NCBI RefSeq assembly: GCF_002954325.1
Contig: NZ_MQVX01000001.1
Location: forward strand, 2,347,383 to 2,411,382
Direction of reading: 5' to 3'
Length of the DNA: 64,000 nt
Origin: Aureicoccus marinus
Lineage (GTDB): Bacteria > Bacteroidota > Bacteroidia > Flavobacteriales > Flavobacteriaceae
Part shown: positions 1-8,973 of the stretch, piece by piece
Layout: every line of letters begins with the position of its first letter
Numbering within the stretch: position 1 is the stretch's first letter
Translations under genes and position numbers: made by a program
The notes under the pieces: model-generated
Told to the model about the DNA's origin: nothing
Seen by the model: the letters and a program-made list of their open reading frames with translations, nothing else
Database searches by the model: none

Positions 1-1190
1 AAATAGGCCAGCTCTGTCATGCTCCGCTGGGCGATATTACTGATGTCGATGATGCGCACACCTGCTGTGTAATTGGCCAGGTAGAATTTGTCTCCCAAGA
101 CATAACCGTTGTGGTCAATTGCATTGGTGGGTCCTTGGTACTCGTAGTGGTTCACAGGGTTGTCCAGATTGCTCACATTGAAGACGATGGTGCGGGAACG
201 ATAGCCCGTCGGTCCTGTCTCATCCAATTCATCTCCCAACAAAAAGAAACGGTGGTCTTCTGTAAACCAACCTTGGTGGGTGTAGCCAATATCCGCATAG
301 GTGACCGAACTGATAAATTGAGGATTGCTTTTGTCGGTTATGTCGACGAATACCACTTCGTTTTCGTTAGCTCCGACAAATATTTCACGACCGAGGTACA
401 CCTGATCTGGTCCGTTGTAGGTGATTACCTGGGCATCGTGGGTATAACCACTTCCTCCGTAACCTCCTCCAGGACTGGGGGACTCCGGGTTAGAAACATC
501 GACAAAGTGCACTCCTCCCTGGTAGGTGTCATTCCTATCCGTCCCAACAGGATAAGCGTAACCAATATCTTCATTGATGACCACATTGTGGGCATTTCCG
601 ATACCATTGTATACGGCATCCGCGTCATAGGTGGACGCAGAAGTCTGCCCACGAAGACGGGTTAAATCAAAGATCTGCATCCCGTGATTGCTTGCTTCAG
701 CGACAATAAAGGCATGATTTCCATACACTTTAATATCGCGCCAGATGCTGTTTTGCGTAGCCGTTGGCAATTTTCCCAGGTAGGTTCCCTGGCCTTCAGC
801 ATCCAGACGGACAAAGCCTGTTCCGTTCTGCAGACCAACCAAGGCGTACTCCGCACCATCCATGGGATCCACCCATCCCCACACATCATTGGCTTCACCA
901 GATGACATTTCTTGCAGTGTCACTCGATCAACCAGGTCAATCCCCATACAAGGAAACCCGCCTGCACTACCGTTTTCGCAGGGTGCACTCCCTGAAGTAT
1001 TTCCTCCAGTTCCGCCCCCGTCAGTGCCACCGCTACCAGTGCCACCGCCATAGTTACCCCCACCACCTGTTCCCCCTCCGGTTACAGGGGACATATAGTC
1101 CGAATCAGAACCGCAACTCGCTAAAAACAAACAAGTGGCAAGACAAAGAAAAGAAAGGGCCCAAATGGGCTTATGGATTAGTGTTTTCAT
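1..1190 (-). CDS. choice-of-anchor B family lipoprotein, 3' end cut by window edge
   Basis: The reading frame is open from an ATG at 1190 to the left edge with no stop, so at least 396 codons are present. The N-terminus is a lipoprotein signal peptide (MKTLIHKPIWALSFLCLATC followed by LFLASC), with a predicted lipidated Cys at about residue 26. A glycine/threonine/serine-rich linker covers roughly residues 35-62. The rest is a beta-propeller-like series of LVIVD-type repeats with recurring His motifs such as NAHNVVINED, YTHDAQVI and YTHQGWFTED, and IFDLT / FVDVSNP / FVDITDKSNP strands. This is the layout of the choice-of-anchor B family, extracellular surface lipoproteins of unknown biochemical role. 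A near-consensus -7 element (TATCTTTC) lies just upstream on the minus strand. It is divergent from thiL. The family call is recognition from sequence; the function is not known. Confidence 0.8.
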   Translation of the reverse strand, partial: MKTLIHKPIWALSFLCLATCLFLASCGSDSDYMSPVTGGGTGGGGNYGGGTGSGGTDGGGTGGNTSGSAPCENGSAGGFPCMGIDLVDRVTLQEMSSGEANDVWGWVDPMDGAEYALVGLQNGTGFVRLDAEGQGTYLGKLPTATQNSIWRDIKVYGNHAFIVAEASNHGMQIFDLTRLRGQTSASTYDADAVYNGIGNAHNVVINEDIGYAYPVGTDRNDTYQGGVHFVDVSNPESPSPGGGYGGSGYTHDAQVITYNGPDQVYLGREIFVGANENEVVFVDITDKSNPQFISSVTYADIGYTHQGWFTEDHRFFLLGDELDETGPTGYRSRTIVFNVSNLDNPVNHYEYQGPTNAIDHNGYVLGDKFYLANYTAGVRIIDISNIAQRSMTELAY

Positions 1191-1238
1191 CTTTTTAATT
1201 GATTCAAAAAAGAAAGATACGATTTAATATGGCTGAGT

Positions 1239-1246
1239 TAAATTTG
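1239..1246 (+). promoter_or_regulatory. Bacteroidota -7 element (TAAATTTG) abutting thiL start
   Basis: TAAATTTG matches the Bacteroidota -7 consensus TAnnTTTG exactly. It ends only four bases before the thiL ATG, so transcription would begin at about the start codon and the message could be leaderless. No convincing -33 TTG is seen 17-23 bases upstream. The call rests on the motif match alone. Confidence 0.35.
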
Positions 1247-1250
1247 CGCC

Positions 1251-2306
1251 ATGGAATGGGAAAACAAAGACCGGCAAAGTACAGCAGTATCAACACTTGG
1301 CGAATTCGCCCTTATCGAGCACCTTACCAAAGGTTTTGAATTACAGAATCCAGGAAGCCTGGTCGGAATTGGAGACGACGCAGCCGTTATTCATTTCCAA
1401 AAAGAGCACGGCCTAATCAGCACCGATATGCTGGTGGAAGGAGTGCATTTTGATTTGGGGTATATGCCTCTCACACACCTGGGCTACAAATCCGCCGTGG
1501 TTAATATTTCGGACATCTGCGCCATGAATGGCCGGCCGACACAGCTGACCCTTTCGCTGGCTGTTTCCAACCGATTCACCCTGGAAGCTTTGGAGCATTT
1601 TTATGATGGCTTTGCTAAAGCCTGTGCCCACTACAAAGTAGACCTCGTCGGAGGAGATACTACTTCTTCCAACAAGGGGATGATTATCAGTGTTACTGTT
1701 TTGGGGGAAGCAGAAAAAGAAAAAACCACCTACCGGAGCAAGGCCGCTGACAACGAATTACTCGTGGTCAGTGGAGATTTGGGCGGCGCTTATCTGGGTC
1801 TGCAGGTTTTAGAAAGAGAGAAACAGGTGTTTCAGGTGAATCCTCAACACCAGCCTGATTTAGAACCCTACCACTACCTGGTCGAAAGGCAACTCAAGCC
1901 GGAGGCACGACTCGACATTGTGGAACTTCTCGAAAAACTTGAGGTCCAGCCAACAGCAATGATCGATATCAGTGACGGGCTTTCTTCTGAAGTTATACAC
2001 CTCTGTCAGAACAGTCAATTGGGCTGTCAGTTGTATGAAGAAAAAATCCCAATTGATCCCACGGTGATCTCTACGTCAGAAGAATTCAAGATGGATCCCA
2101 CAACAGTGGCGCTTAACGGCGGAGAGGATTACGAATTACTCTTCACCATCAAACAAGAAGATTTTCCAAAAATTAAAGGGAATCCCAACCTTACCGTGAT
2201 TGGGCACATGACCGAGGCCTCCCGAGGGGCTCAACTGGTGACAAGATCGGGGGAACTCTTTCCTTTACAGGCTCAAGGCTGGAACGCCTTTAACCAAGAA
2301 GACTAG
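1251..2306 (+). CDS. thiL: thiamine-monophosphate kinase
   Basis: This enzyme phosphorylates thiamine monophosphate with ATP to give thiamine diphosphate, the last step of thiamine cofactor synthesis, in the cytosol. The 351-residue protein has the usual AIRS/PurM-like ATP-binding fold. The Mg-binding GIGDDAAVI motif is near residue 40, STDMLVEGVHF near 63, MIDISDGLSSE near 240 and NGGEDYELLFT near 290. Length is slightly above the family average of about 320-350 and normal for Bacteroidota. The ATG at 1251 is used; a -7 promoter element ends only four bases upstream, which suggests a leaderless message or a slightly later start. The stop codon overlaps that of the convergent 86-residue gene (shared CTAG). 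Confidence 0.95.
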   Translation: MEWENKDRQSTAVSTLGEFALIEHLTKGFELQNPGSLVGIGDDAAVIHFQKEHGLISTDMLVEGVHFDLGYMPLTHLGYKSAVVNISDICAMNGRPTQLTLSLAVSNRFTLEALEHFYDGFAKACAHYKVDLVGGDTTSSNKGMIISVTVLGEAEKEKTTYRSKAADNELLVVSGDLGGAYLGLQVLEREKQVFQVNPQHQPDLEPYHYLVERQLKPEARLDIVELLEKLEVQPTAMIDISDGLSSEVIHLCQNSQLGCQLYEEKIPIDPTVISTSEEFKMDPTTVALNGGEDYELLFTIKQEDFPKIKGNPNLTVIGHMTEASRGAQLVTRSGELFPLQAQGWNAFNQED

Positions 2307-2563
2307 TAAAATTCAGCCGAAGATTGGCGGCGAGACTTGCGCTTAAAGTGAATAGCACGAAGGGTGTTATTGATTTCGATCTTTTCGGAAGTCAATTGGG
2401 TTAGCTGGCCATTTACATCGGCACATACCTGTTTCTGGCAATGCATGCAGGTGTATTCCTTGATGTGATCCGTGATTTCTCTGGATACCTTATACTCATG
2501 TCCGAGCACCGCACAGAGGGCGCCCTTTATTTTACTTCCTTGTCCAATGGGTCTCTTTTTCAT
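2303..2563 (-). CDS. small CxxC (zinc-ribbon-like) protein, hypothetical
   Basis: An 86-residue basic protein with no signal peptide or membrane segment. A conserved-looking core has GALCAVLGHEYKVSREITDH followed by a YTCMHC pair of cysteines spaced CxxC, plus Cys and His upstream, which together could bind zinc. It resembles small DUF1660-like proteins, but I cannot assign the family with certainty. It converges on thiL, and the two genes share a CTAG quadruplet that holds both stop codons. No function is proposed. Confidence 0.6.
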   Translation of the reverse strand: MKKRPIGQGSKIKGALCAVLGHEYKVSREITDHIKEYTCMHCQKQVCADVNGQLTQLTSEKIEINNTLRAIHFKRKSRRQSSAEFY

Positions 2564-2703
2564 GTAGGTTGTTGTTTACTCTTTTGGGGTTTGGTTTTAA
2601 CTTTCTGGATCGGCGAAAAGCGAAAAAAGTCGTTTAAAATCGCTCAACCCTTCAAGCGCACTTTTAAATTAGTAATTTCGGTTCCTCCGATCAAGCCTAA
2701 TCT

Positions 2704-3993
2704 GTGATTCGTACAAAAAAATCGACATGGCTACTTGCCTTCGCTCTTTTTTCGCTCTTTTTTGGTGCAGGAAATCTCATTCTTCCGCCTCTTTTGGGTC
2801 TAGAAGCCGGCGCAAGCTGGACAGCCGTTGCTTTAGGCTTCTGTCTATCAGCCGTTTTTATTCCTGTATTGGGTATAGTGGCCCACTCCCGTCTGCAGGG
2901 AAGTCTCTACGATTTAGCTAAACCGGTTTCCGGCAGTTACAGTCTTTTGTACTGCCTGGTCATCTACAGTATTTCGATTAGTCTGCCCTCACCGAGAACA
3001 GCTTCCGTCAGCTATGAAATGGGAATTGCCCCCTTATTCGAAATGCCCAGTTGGGTCTTTGCCACGATTTACTTTGGTTTGGTATTCGCCTGCGTCTGGT
3101 TTCGCAGTAAAATCCTGGACTGGTTGGGCAAAATCCTGACTCCTGCACTCTTGTTACTTCTCTTTACCCTCATCGGGGCTGTCATTTTTAATTTGGATTG
3201 GCCAGTCGACCACACCCCTCAGGCAGATACCCTTTCTAAGGGTCTTTTGGAAGGCTATCAAACCTTTGATGCTATTGGCTCTGTAGTTGTCGGTGGGGTG
3301 ATTATTATTTCGGTCAACCTCAAATTTCCGCAATACGACTTAGCAGAAAAACAAAAACTGATCGCAAGAGCTGGATTTCTGGCCGGACTGGGCTTGCTCA
3401 CCGTATACATCGGACTGATTTTGGCTGGAGCCAAATCCACTCCCTTTTTCCCGCAAGAGATCAGTCGTGCCGATTTACTCATTGGCATTACCCGACAAAA
3501 TTTAGGGGCCACAGCCCAATGGATCTTAAGCCTGATGGTATCCTTGGCCTGCTTCACTACAGCCGTAGGAATCATTACGGGAACGTCTGACTTTATTAAA
3601 GAACAACTAGGCAACTCCCAACGAGCATACCGCATTACAGCCTTCGTCGCCTGTGTTATTGGAGTTTTGGTGGGTCAGTGGCGTGTCGACTTCATCATCG
3701 CGGTAGCCGTTCCGGCACTGATGTTGGTTTATCCGGTAACCATTGTTTTGATCCTCCTGAATGTACTCCCTAAAAGCTGGACCTCTCGAACGATTTTCCG
3801 TATAGTTGTGGGAACGACCATGCTGTTCAGCCTTCCAGACTTCCTGGGCTCTGTGGGTTATCCCTTGTCAGAGTCTATGACCAGCAAGATTCCCTTACAG
3901 GCCTACAGCCTAGGCTGGTTTATTCCAGCTGCAGTCGCTTTTGGCCTAAGTTCGATTTTGACCAGAAAAAAAGGCGTATCTGAAGAAGGCTAA
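2704..3993 (+). CDS. brnQ: branched-chain amino acid transport system II carrier protein
   Basis: A cation-coupled symporter of the LIVCS family for leucine, isoleucine and valine in the inner membrane. The protein has 429 residues and about twelve hydrophobic segments. The N-terminal signature FALFSLFFGAGNLILPPLLG is the family hallmark, and the VVVGGVIIISVNL region and the GIITGTSDFI segment match mid-protein conserved parts. The start is a GTG at 2704; the only nearby ATG is in another frame, and the GTG start places the hallmark at the usual distance from the N-terminus. It converges on pepP with a four-base overlap of stops. Substrate preference among the three amino acids cannot be read from sequence. 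Confidence 0.88.
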   Translation: MIRTKKSTWLLAFALFSLFFGAGNLILPPLLGLEAGASWTAVALGFCLSAVFIPVLGIVAHSRLQGSLYDLAKPVSGSYSLLYCLVIYSISISLPSPRTASVSYEMGIAPLFEMPSWVFATIYFGLVFACVWFRSKILDWLGKILTPALLLLLFTLIGAVIFNLDWPVDHTPQADTLSKGLLEGYQTFDAIGSVVVGGVIIISVNLKFPQYDLAEKQKLIARAGFLAGLGLLTVYIGLILAGAKSTPFFPQEISRADLLIGITRQNLGATAQWILSLMVSLACFTTAVGIITGTSDFIKEQLGNSQRAYRITAFVACVIGVLVGQWRVDFIIAVAVPALMLVYPVTIVLILLNVLPKSWTSRTIFRIVVGTTMLFSLPDFLGSVGYPLSESMTSKIPLQAYSLGWFIPAAVAFGLSSILTRKKGVSEEG

Positions 3994-5281
3994 GCGTTCA
4001 TCAAGTCTTCAATCTCTTCCGAGATTATCGGAATATGACCCATCAAATTCAAAGGGGCTGCATCCTGCTGAATGACCACATCGTCTTCCAAGCGAATTCC
4101 GAATCCTTCATCAGGAATGTAAATCCCGGGTTCAACCGTAAACACCATCCCCTCCTTCATCGGGGTTTTTAATACCCCATAATCGTGGGTATTCAATCCC
4201 AAATGGTGACTTGTCCCGTGCATAAAGTACTTCTTGTAGGCCGGATGCTCCGGAGATTGGTTCTGTACATCGGCCTTGTCAAGTAGTCCCAAACCAATCA
4301 ATTCGTCGGTCATGATCAATCCGACTTCTTTGTGGTACTCCTTCCAGAGGACACCGGGTGTTAATAGCGCAGTTGCTTTGTCCTTGACCCGATTCACCGC
4401 GTCGTAAACGGCTTTTTGACGCGGACTAAAGCGGCCCGAAACTGGGATGGTTCGCGTCATATCACTGGAGTAATTGGCGTATTCGGCACCTACATCCATC
4501 AGGATGAGGTCTCCGGCTTTACACTCCTTGTTGTTTTCGATGTAGTGGAGCACATTGGCGTTATTACCGGATGCAATAATGGGCGTATACGCGAAGCCTT
4601 TTGACTTGTTGCGGATAAATTCATGCAGGTATTCAGCTTCAATTTCGTACTCCCATACCCCGGGTCGAACAAACTGCAGTACCCGGTTAAACCCTTGGGC
4701 TGTTATATCACAGGCCTTTTGCAGTAAGTCAATTTCTTCCGGTTCCTTTACTCCCCGGATATCCTCTAAAATCGGAAAGCTTTTGGCCACCTTATGGGCC
4801 GGAAACTCTCGTTTGACTTTTTCTATAAAACGGTCTTCCCTGGTTTGGGTTTCGACCGCCTGACGGTAGTGCTCGTTGGTATTGAGATAGACGGTTTCAG
4901 CCTCTCCCATCAAATCAAAAAAATCCGGTCAAAATCACTGAGCCAGTAAACGGTTTCGATTCCGGAGACAGCCGTGGCCTTACTTTTATCGAGTTTAGCC
5001 CCTTCCCAGACCGCAATATGTTCATTGGTTTCTCTGACAAACAAAACGGCTCTGTGCTTGGGGTCCAGGGCGTCAGGAAAGAGCAGCAAAATGGTTTCTT
5101 CTTGGTCTACTCCGCTGAGGTAAAACAAGTTACGCTCTTGCTCAAAAGGCATAGTCCCATCTGCACCAATGGGGTAAACATCATTTGAATTGAAGGCAGC
5201 CAAGCTTTTGGCTTGCATCTGCTGCATAAACTTCGCTCTGTTCTTGATAAAGAGAGAGGCTGGAAGGGAATCGTATTTCAT
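3990..5281 (-). CDS. pepP: Xaa-Pro aminopeptidase (aminopeptidase P), apparent frameshift
   Basis: A cytosolic metallopeptidase that removes an N-terminal residue preceding proline. It is split into an N-terminal 123-codon frame (4910-5281, creatinase/prolidase N domain) and a C-terminal pita-bread domain (3990-4913). The dinuclear metal ligands are visible: two Asp in LMDVGAEYANYSSDMTR, His in HGTSHHLGLNTHD, Glu in FTVEPGIYI and Glu in GIRLEDDVV. The break lies in a run of seven A (plus strand, 4917-4923). Eight would join the halves as DFDRIFFDLMGEAETVYL and give about 430 residues, the family length. I infer a one-base deletion in a homopolymer, probably a sequencing error. It follows the small membrane protein gene at 5292 by ten bases, probably as an operon. 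Confidence 0.88.
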
Positions 5282-5291
5282 GGATGTGGGT

Positions 5292-5621
5292 TTAGTCGTC
5301 CAAGACTACCGCTGGGCGGTAAAATATCGCTTTGAAAACCCCAAAAATCAGAAAAAAACAGGCTCCAGCGAAAAAACCGGGCCAAACCCCTGCCCATAAT
5401 TCACCTGTAGGGGTAATGGTAGAGAGGTATTCGGCTTGCCATTGCTGCAGAAAAGCCCAGTTCGCCAAATAACCCTGACGGCTTTCAAAAAAAGCACCCA
5501 AAACACCCAACAGGGCATTTCCAAGAAAACCATAGGACCCTCTTTTGATCAAAAGACTAAAGAGTCCGGAGCCCAGTAATCCTGCAAATAACATCAGGGC
5601 GAGAGCGCTTTGAGATTCCAT
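5292..5621 (-). CDS. small integral membrane protein, hypothetical
   Basis: A protein of about 109 residues with three hydrophobic stretches: LALMLFAGLLGSGLFSLL at the N-terminus, a glycine-rich FLGNALLGVLGAFF, and GFFAGACFFLIFGVF near the C-terminus. The glycine pattern of the second segment recalls the GlsB/YeaQ/YmgE (transglycosylase-associated) membrane proteins, but the match is loose. I prefer the ATG at 5621; an upstream in-frame ATG at 5645 would add eight residues. It lies ten bases upstream of pepP on the same strand and is probably co-transcribed. Function unknown. Confidence 0.6.
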   Translation of the reverse strand: MESQSALALMLFAGLLGSGLFSLLIKRGSYGFLGNALLGVLGAFFESRQGYLANWAFLQQWQAEYLSTITPTGELWAGVWPGFFAGACFFLIFGVFKAIFYRPAVVLDD

Positions 5622-5716
5622 AATTGGCCGGTTTGGTTCCCTCAATATATAGATTCTAATGCTTATCTTCAGGCTGCTTTTGGCAAAGCTGGACTTTGCC
5701 TAAACCCGACAATAAC

Positions 5717-8578
5717 ATGAGAACCTTCCTATTCGTGGCAATCTGCTTAAGTTTCGCCCTGGGTACTGCCCAAAACGCCAACGACAATTTTCCAACTTCA
5801 ACACCCGCACTGGAATGGCTAGAAGCCAACCAGAATCGGGATTTTCGCCACAACACTTCCCTACTAAAAAACATGGAACTTCAGTTAATCGGCCCTTCCG
5901 TCATGAGCGGTCGTGTAGTCGATATAGCTGTAAATCCTGAGCGTCCGACTGAGTTTTACGTTGCCTATGCCTCAGGTGGGTTATGGTTGACCAAGGACAA
6001 TGGAATTTCCTTTGATCCGGTGATGGACAATGCCCCTACCCAAAACATTGGCGACATTGCCGTGGACTGGAAAAACAACGTCATCTGGGTCGGTACTGGA
6101 GAAAACAACTCCTCCCGTTCCTCTTATGCCGGTATGGGGCTCCTTCGTTCCGATGATGGAGGCGAAAGCTGGGAGTTTAGAGGACTCCCGGACGCCCACC
6201 ACATTGGTCGAATTGTTTTGAACCCAGAGAATCCTGACGAATTGGTCGTTGGGGTAATGGGACACTTGTACTCACCAAACAAAGAGCGCGGGATTTTCCG
6301 ATCTACTAATGGAGGTAAAAACTGGACCCAAAGCCTTTTTGTCAGCAACGAAAGTGGGGTCATTGACCTGGCCATGGAACCGGGCAACTTCCAGGTGCTT
6401 TACGCCGCAACTTGGGAAAAAGACCGCAAGGCCTGGAATTTTAGCGGAAACGGAAATGGATCTTCTATCTACAAGAGTACCAATGCCGGACAAACTTGGG
6501 AGCGCATTAGTAAACCCGATAGTGGCTTCCCTACAGGAGAAGGAGTCGGACGGATCGGTCTAGCCGTTTACGATGCCCGAACCCTATATGCGGTAGTCGA
6601 CAACCAATTCCGCCGACCGGCCGACAAGAAAAAGAACAAAAAAGAAGGCCTGGTCAAAGAGGATTTCCGCTCCATGAGTAAAAGCAACTTTTTGAAATTG
6701 GAAGACAAGGAACTCAACGACTTCCTCAAAAACAATGGCTTTCAGGAGAAGTACCGAGCAGCCAATGTCAAGCAAATGGTCCGTGAGGGCAGTGTTCAAC
6801 CGGCAGATCTCGTCAGTTATCTGGAAGACGCCAATTCACTCTTATTTGACACTCCTGTCATTGGCGCCGAGGTGTACCGATCTGATGATGGCGGAATGAG
6901 TTGGTATAAAACACACCAAGACTTCATCGACGATCTGTTCTACAGCTATGGATATTATTTCGCTCAGGTTCGTGTTGATCCGCAAAATAAGGAGCGTATC
7001 TATCTCGCCGGGGTTCCTCTGATCGCCTCTGACGACGGCGGAAAAACCTACTATTCCATCAGTAAAGAAAATGTACACGCAGACCACCATGCTCTCTGGA
7101 TTAACCCCAAGCAAAGCGGTCACCTTATCAATGGAAACGACGGGGGTATTAACATCAGTTACACCAACGGAGACCACTGGATGAAGAACAATTCTCCCTC
7201 AGTTGGTCAGTTCTACGCCATCAATGTCGACAACGAATCTCCTTACAATGTTTACGGAGGCCTCCAAGACAATGGTGTCTGGAAGGCATCCCACACGGCC
7301 AGAGAAGATTCTCGCTGGCATCAAAGCGGGCAGAATCCTTGGACCTCGATCATGGGAGGTGATGGAATGCAGGTCGAAATCGACCCCCGCAATTCCAACA
7401 TCGTATTCACGGGCTTTCAGTTTGGAAATTACTTCCGTTTAAATCTAGAAAACGGCAAACGGAAGCGGCTTCAAATCAAGCACGAACTGGGTGAATCGCC
7501 TTACCGTTTTAACTGGCAGACCCCCATTCGCTTGTCCAAGCACAACCCGGATGTAGTCTACTTTGGTGGAAACAAACTACACCGTTCCCTGGACCGCGGA
7601 GACAGCTGGACGACAATTTCAGAAGACCTCACCCGAGGGGGTCGCAAAGGAAACGTGGCTTACGGTACCCTGACCACCATCAGCGAATCGCCATTTGTTT
7701 TTGGTCGTTTGTATACCGGAAGTGACGACGGAAAAGTTTACACCAGTCCTGATGGCGGTTACAGCTGGCAGGATATTTCGGCGGGGCTTCCCAAGGAATA
7801 CTGGATCAGCGAGGTTACGGCTTCCAAACACAAACCCGAGCGCGTTTATGTTACCGTCAACGGATACCGCTGGGATGACTTTGCTGCCCATGTGTACCGC
7901 AGTGATAATTACGGAAAAAGCTGGACGGCCATCCACCAAGGACTTCCTCTAGGTTCGGTCAATGCATTGGTCGAAGATCCGGTCAACGAAGACCTGCTGT
8001 TTGTTGGAACAGACATTGGACTTTTCGGCAGTCTGGACGGTGGTAAAAGCTGGAACCAAATGAGTAATGGGCTGCCGGCCGTAGCCGTTCACGATTTGGT
8101 CATCCAAGAAGAAGCGGCCGATTTGGTCGTGGGAACCCACGGGCGCAGCATTTATCGCCTGCCGATTGCTTCCTTGCAAAAACACGGGAAAACAAACGGA
8201 AAATCCGTTCACTTGTTTGCCCCTGAATCAGTGCGTTTTTCCCGTAACTGGGGGAACAGTTGGAGTCAATGGGGCAAAGCCTTTGAACCCTCTTCTGCTA
8301 TGATGTACTTCTCTTCTGCACCGCAAAGTGTACAACTGCAGGTAACCGCAGAAAACGGAAGTTTGGTATACGAAGACAAATTGGACACTGACAAGGGTTA
8401 CAATGTCTTCAACTACGCGCTTACATTCAGCGAAAGCGGTTACAAGAACTGGCGAAAAGCCAAGGGTGATGAAGTAGACGAGGCCAAGAACGGCCTGCGT
8501 TACCTACCCAAAGGCGACTATACCGTCAAGCTAATTCAAGGAAAGGCAAGTTCGACCGCTGAGCTCAAAATCAAGTGA
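5717..8578 (+). CDS. secreted VPS10/sortilin-like Asp-box propeller protein (glycosyl hydrolase-annotated family)
   Basis: A large exported protein of 953 residues. The ATG at 5717 gives a classical signal peptide (MRTFLFVAICLSFALGTAQ, cleavage near residue 19); an in-frame TTG at 5696 would add seven polar residues and is less likely. The body is one or two beta-propellers built from BNR/Asp-box repeats, for example SDDGGESW, STNGGKNW, STNAGQTW, SDDGGMSW, SLDRGDSW, SPDGGYSW, SDNYGKSW and SLDGGKSW. This pattern is typical of the sortilin/VPS10-domain proteins abundant in Bacteroidota and often labelled glycosyl hydrolase without biochemical proof. A lysine-rich insertion near residues 300-370 interrupts the repeats. 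The C-terminal 80 residues form a separate beta domain. Its stop overlaps the GTG start of the DUF2721 gene (GTGA). Confidence 0.85.
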   Translation: MRTFLFVAICLSFALGTAQNANDNFPTSTPALEWLEANQNRDFRHNTSLLKNMELQLIGPSVMSGRVVDIAVNPERPTEFYVAYASGGLWLTKDNGISFDPVMDNAPTQNIGDIAVDWKNNVIWVGTGENNSSRSSYAGMGLLRSDDGGESWEFRGLPDAHHIGRIVLNPENPDELVVGVMGHLYSPNKERGIFRSTNGGKNWTQSLFVSNESGVIDLAMEPGNFQVLYAATWEKDRKAWNFSGNGNGSSIYKSTNAGQTWERISKPDSGFPTGEGVGRIGLAVYDARTLYAVVDNQFRRPADKKKNKKEGLVKEDFRSMSKSNFLKLEDKELNDFLKNNGFQEKYRAANVKQMVREGSVQPADLVSYLEDANSLLFDTPVIGAEVYRSDDGGMSWYKTHQDFIDDLFYSYGYYFAQVRVDPQNKERIYLAGVPLIASDDGGKTYYSISKENVHADHHALWINPKQSGHLINGNDGGINISYTNGDHWMKNNSPSVGQFYAINVDNESPYNVYGGLQDNGVWKASHTAREDSRWHQSGQNPWTSIMGGDGMQVEIDPRNSNIVFTGFQFGNYFRLNLENGKRKRLQIKHELGESPYRFNWQTPIRLSKHNPDVVYFGGNKLHRSLDRGDSWTTISEDLTRGGRKGNVAYGTLTTISESPFVFGRLYTGSDDGKVYTSPDGGYSWQDISAGLPKEYWISEVTASKHKPERVYVTVNGYRWDDFAAHVYRSDNYGKSWTAIHQGLPLGSVNALVEDPVNEDLLFVGTDIGLFGSLDGGKSWNQMSNGLPAVAVHDLVIQEEAADLVVGTHGRSIYRLPIASLQKHGKTNGKSVHLFAPESVRFSRNWGNSWSQWGKAFEPSSAMMYFSSAPQSVQLQVTAENGSLVYEDKLDTDKGYNVFNYALTFSESGYKNWRKAKGDEVDEAKNGLRYLPKGDYTVKLIQGKASSTAELKIK

Positions 8579-8973
8579 AATTAGACCTCACCATTCCGGC
8601 CCTCTTGTTCCCGGCCATCTCTTTGACGATGTTGGCCTACAACGCGCGTTATTTGGCTCTGGCAGCCTTGATTCGGCAGCTTCACGGACAGTACATGCAA
8701 ACCTCCTCCCTGCCGCTTAAAAGGCAAATCGATTCCTTAAAAAAGAGGCTGGGAATTATCAAGCAAATGCAAGCCACGGCTATTTTGAGCTTCTTGCTGG
8801 CAGCCGTGACCATGTTTCTGATTTACGTGGAGGCCATTGTGTGGGCCAAGGTCATTTTTGGTATAAGTCTGATCAGTTTAATGATCTCCTTGTCCCTCTC
8901 TTTGATTGAAGTACAGCTATCGACTCGGGCCTTGCGCATCCAACTCGAGAACATGGATCAATCGGACGATTAA
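8575..8973 (+). CDS. DUF2721 family membrane protein
   Basis: A protein of 132 residues that begins at a GTG overlapping the stop of the propeller gene (GTGA), which implies translational coupling. It has an N-terminal hydrophobic segment (IPALLFPAISLTMLAYNARYL), a basic amphipathic middle with LPLKRQIDSLKKRLGIIKQM, and two adjacent membrane segments (AILSFLLAAVTMFLIYVEA and VIFGISLISLMISLSLSLIE), then a short acidic tail. This arrangement and length match DUF2721, a family of small bacterial membrane proteins without known function. Its 3' end overlaps the convergent aspartoacylase-like gene by four bases. Confidence 0.78.
   Translation: MKLDLTIPALLFPAISLTMLAYNARYLALAALIRQLHGQYMQTSSLPLKRQIDSLKKRLGIIKQMQATAILSFLLAAVTMFLIYVEAIVWAKVIFGISLISLMISLSLSLIEVQLSTRALRIQLENMDQSDD

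Noticed and set aside
111..665. Plus-strand open frame of 184 codons in the first kilobase
   Set aside because: It is a shadow of the minus-strand choice-of-anchor B lipoprotein, which has a signal peptide, lipobox and repeats; the plus frame shows no protein-like pattern.
2704..2921. Overlapping reading frame starting at the ATG at 2727
   Set aside because: It is out of frame with the brnQ hallmark motif and ends quickly; the GTG at 2704 is the real start.
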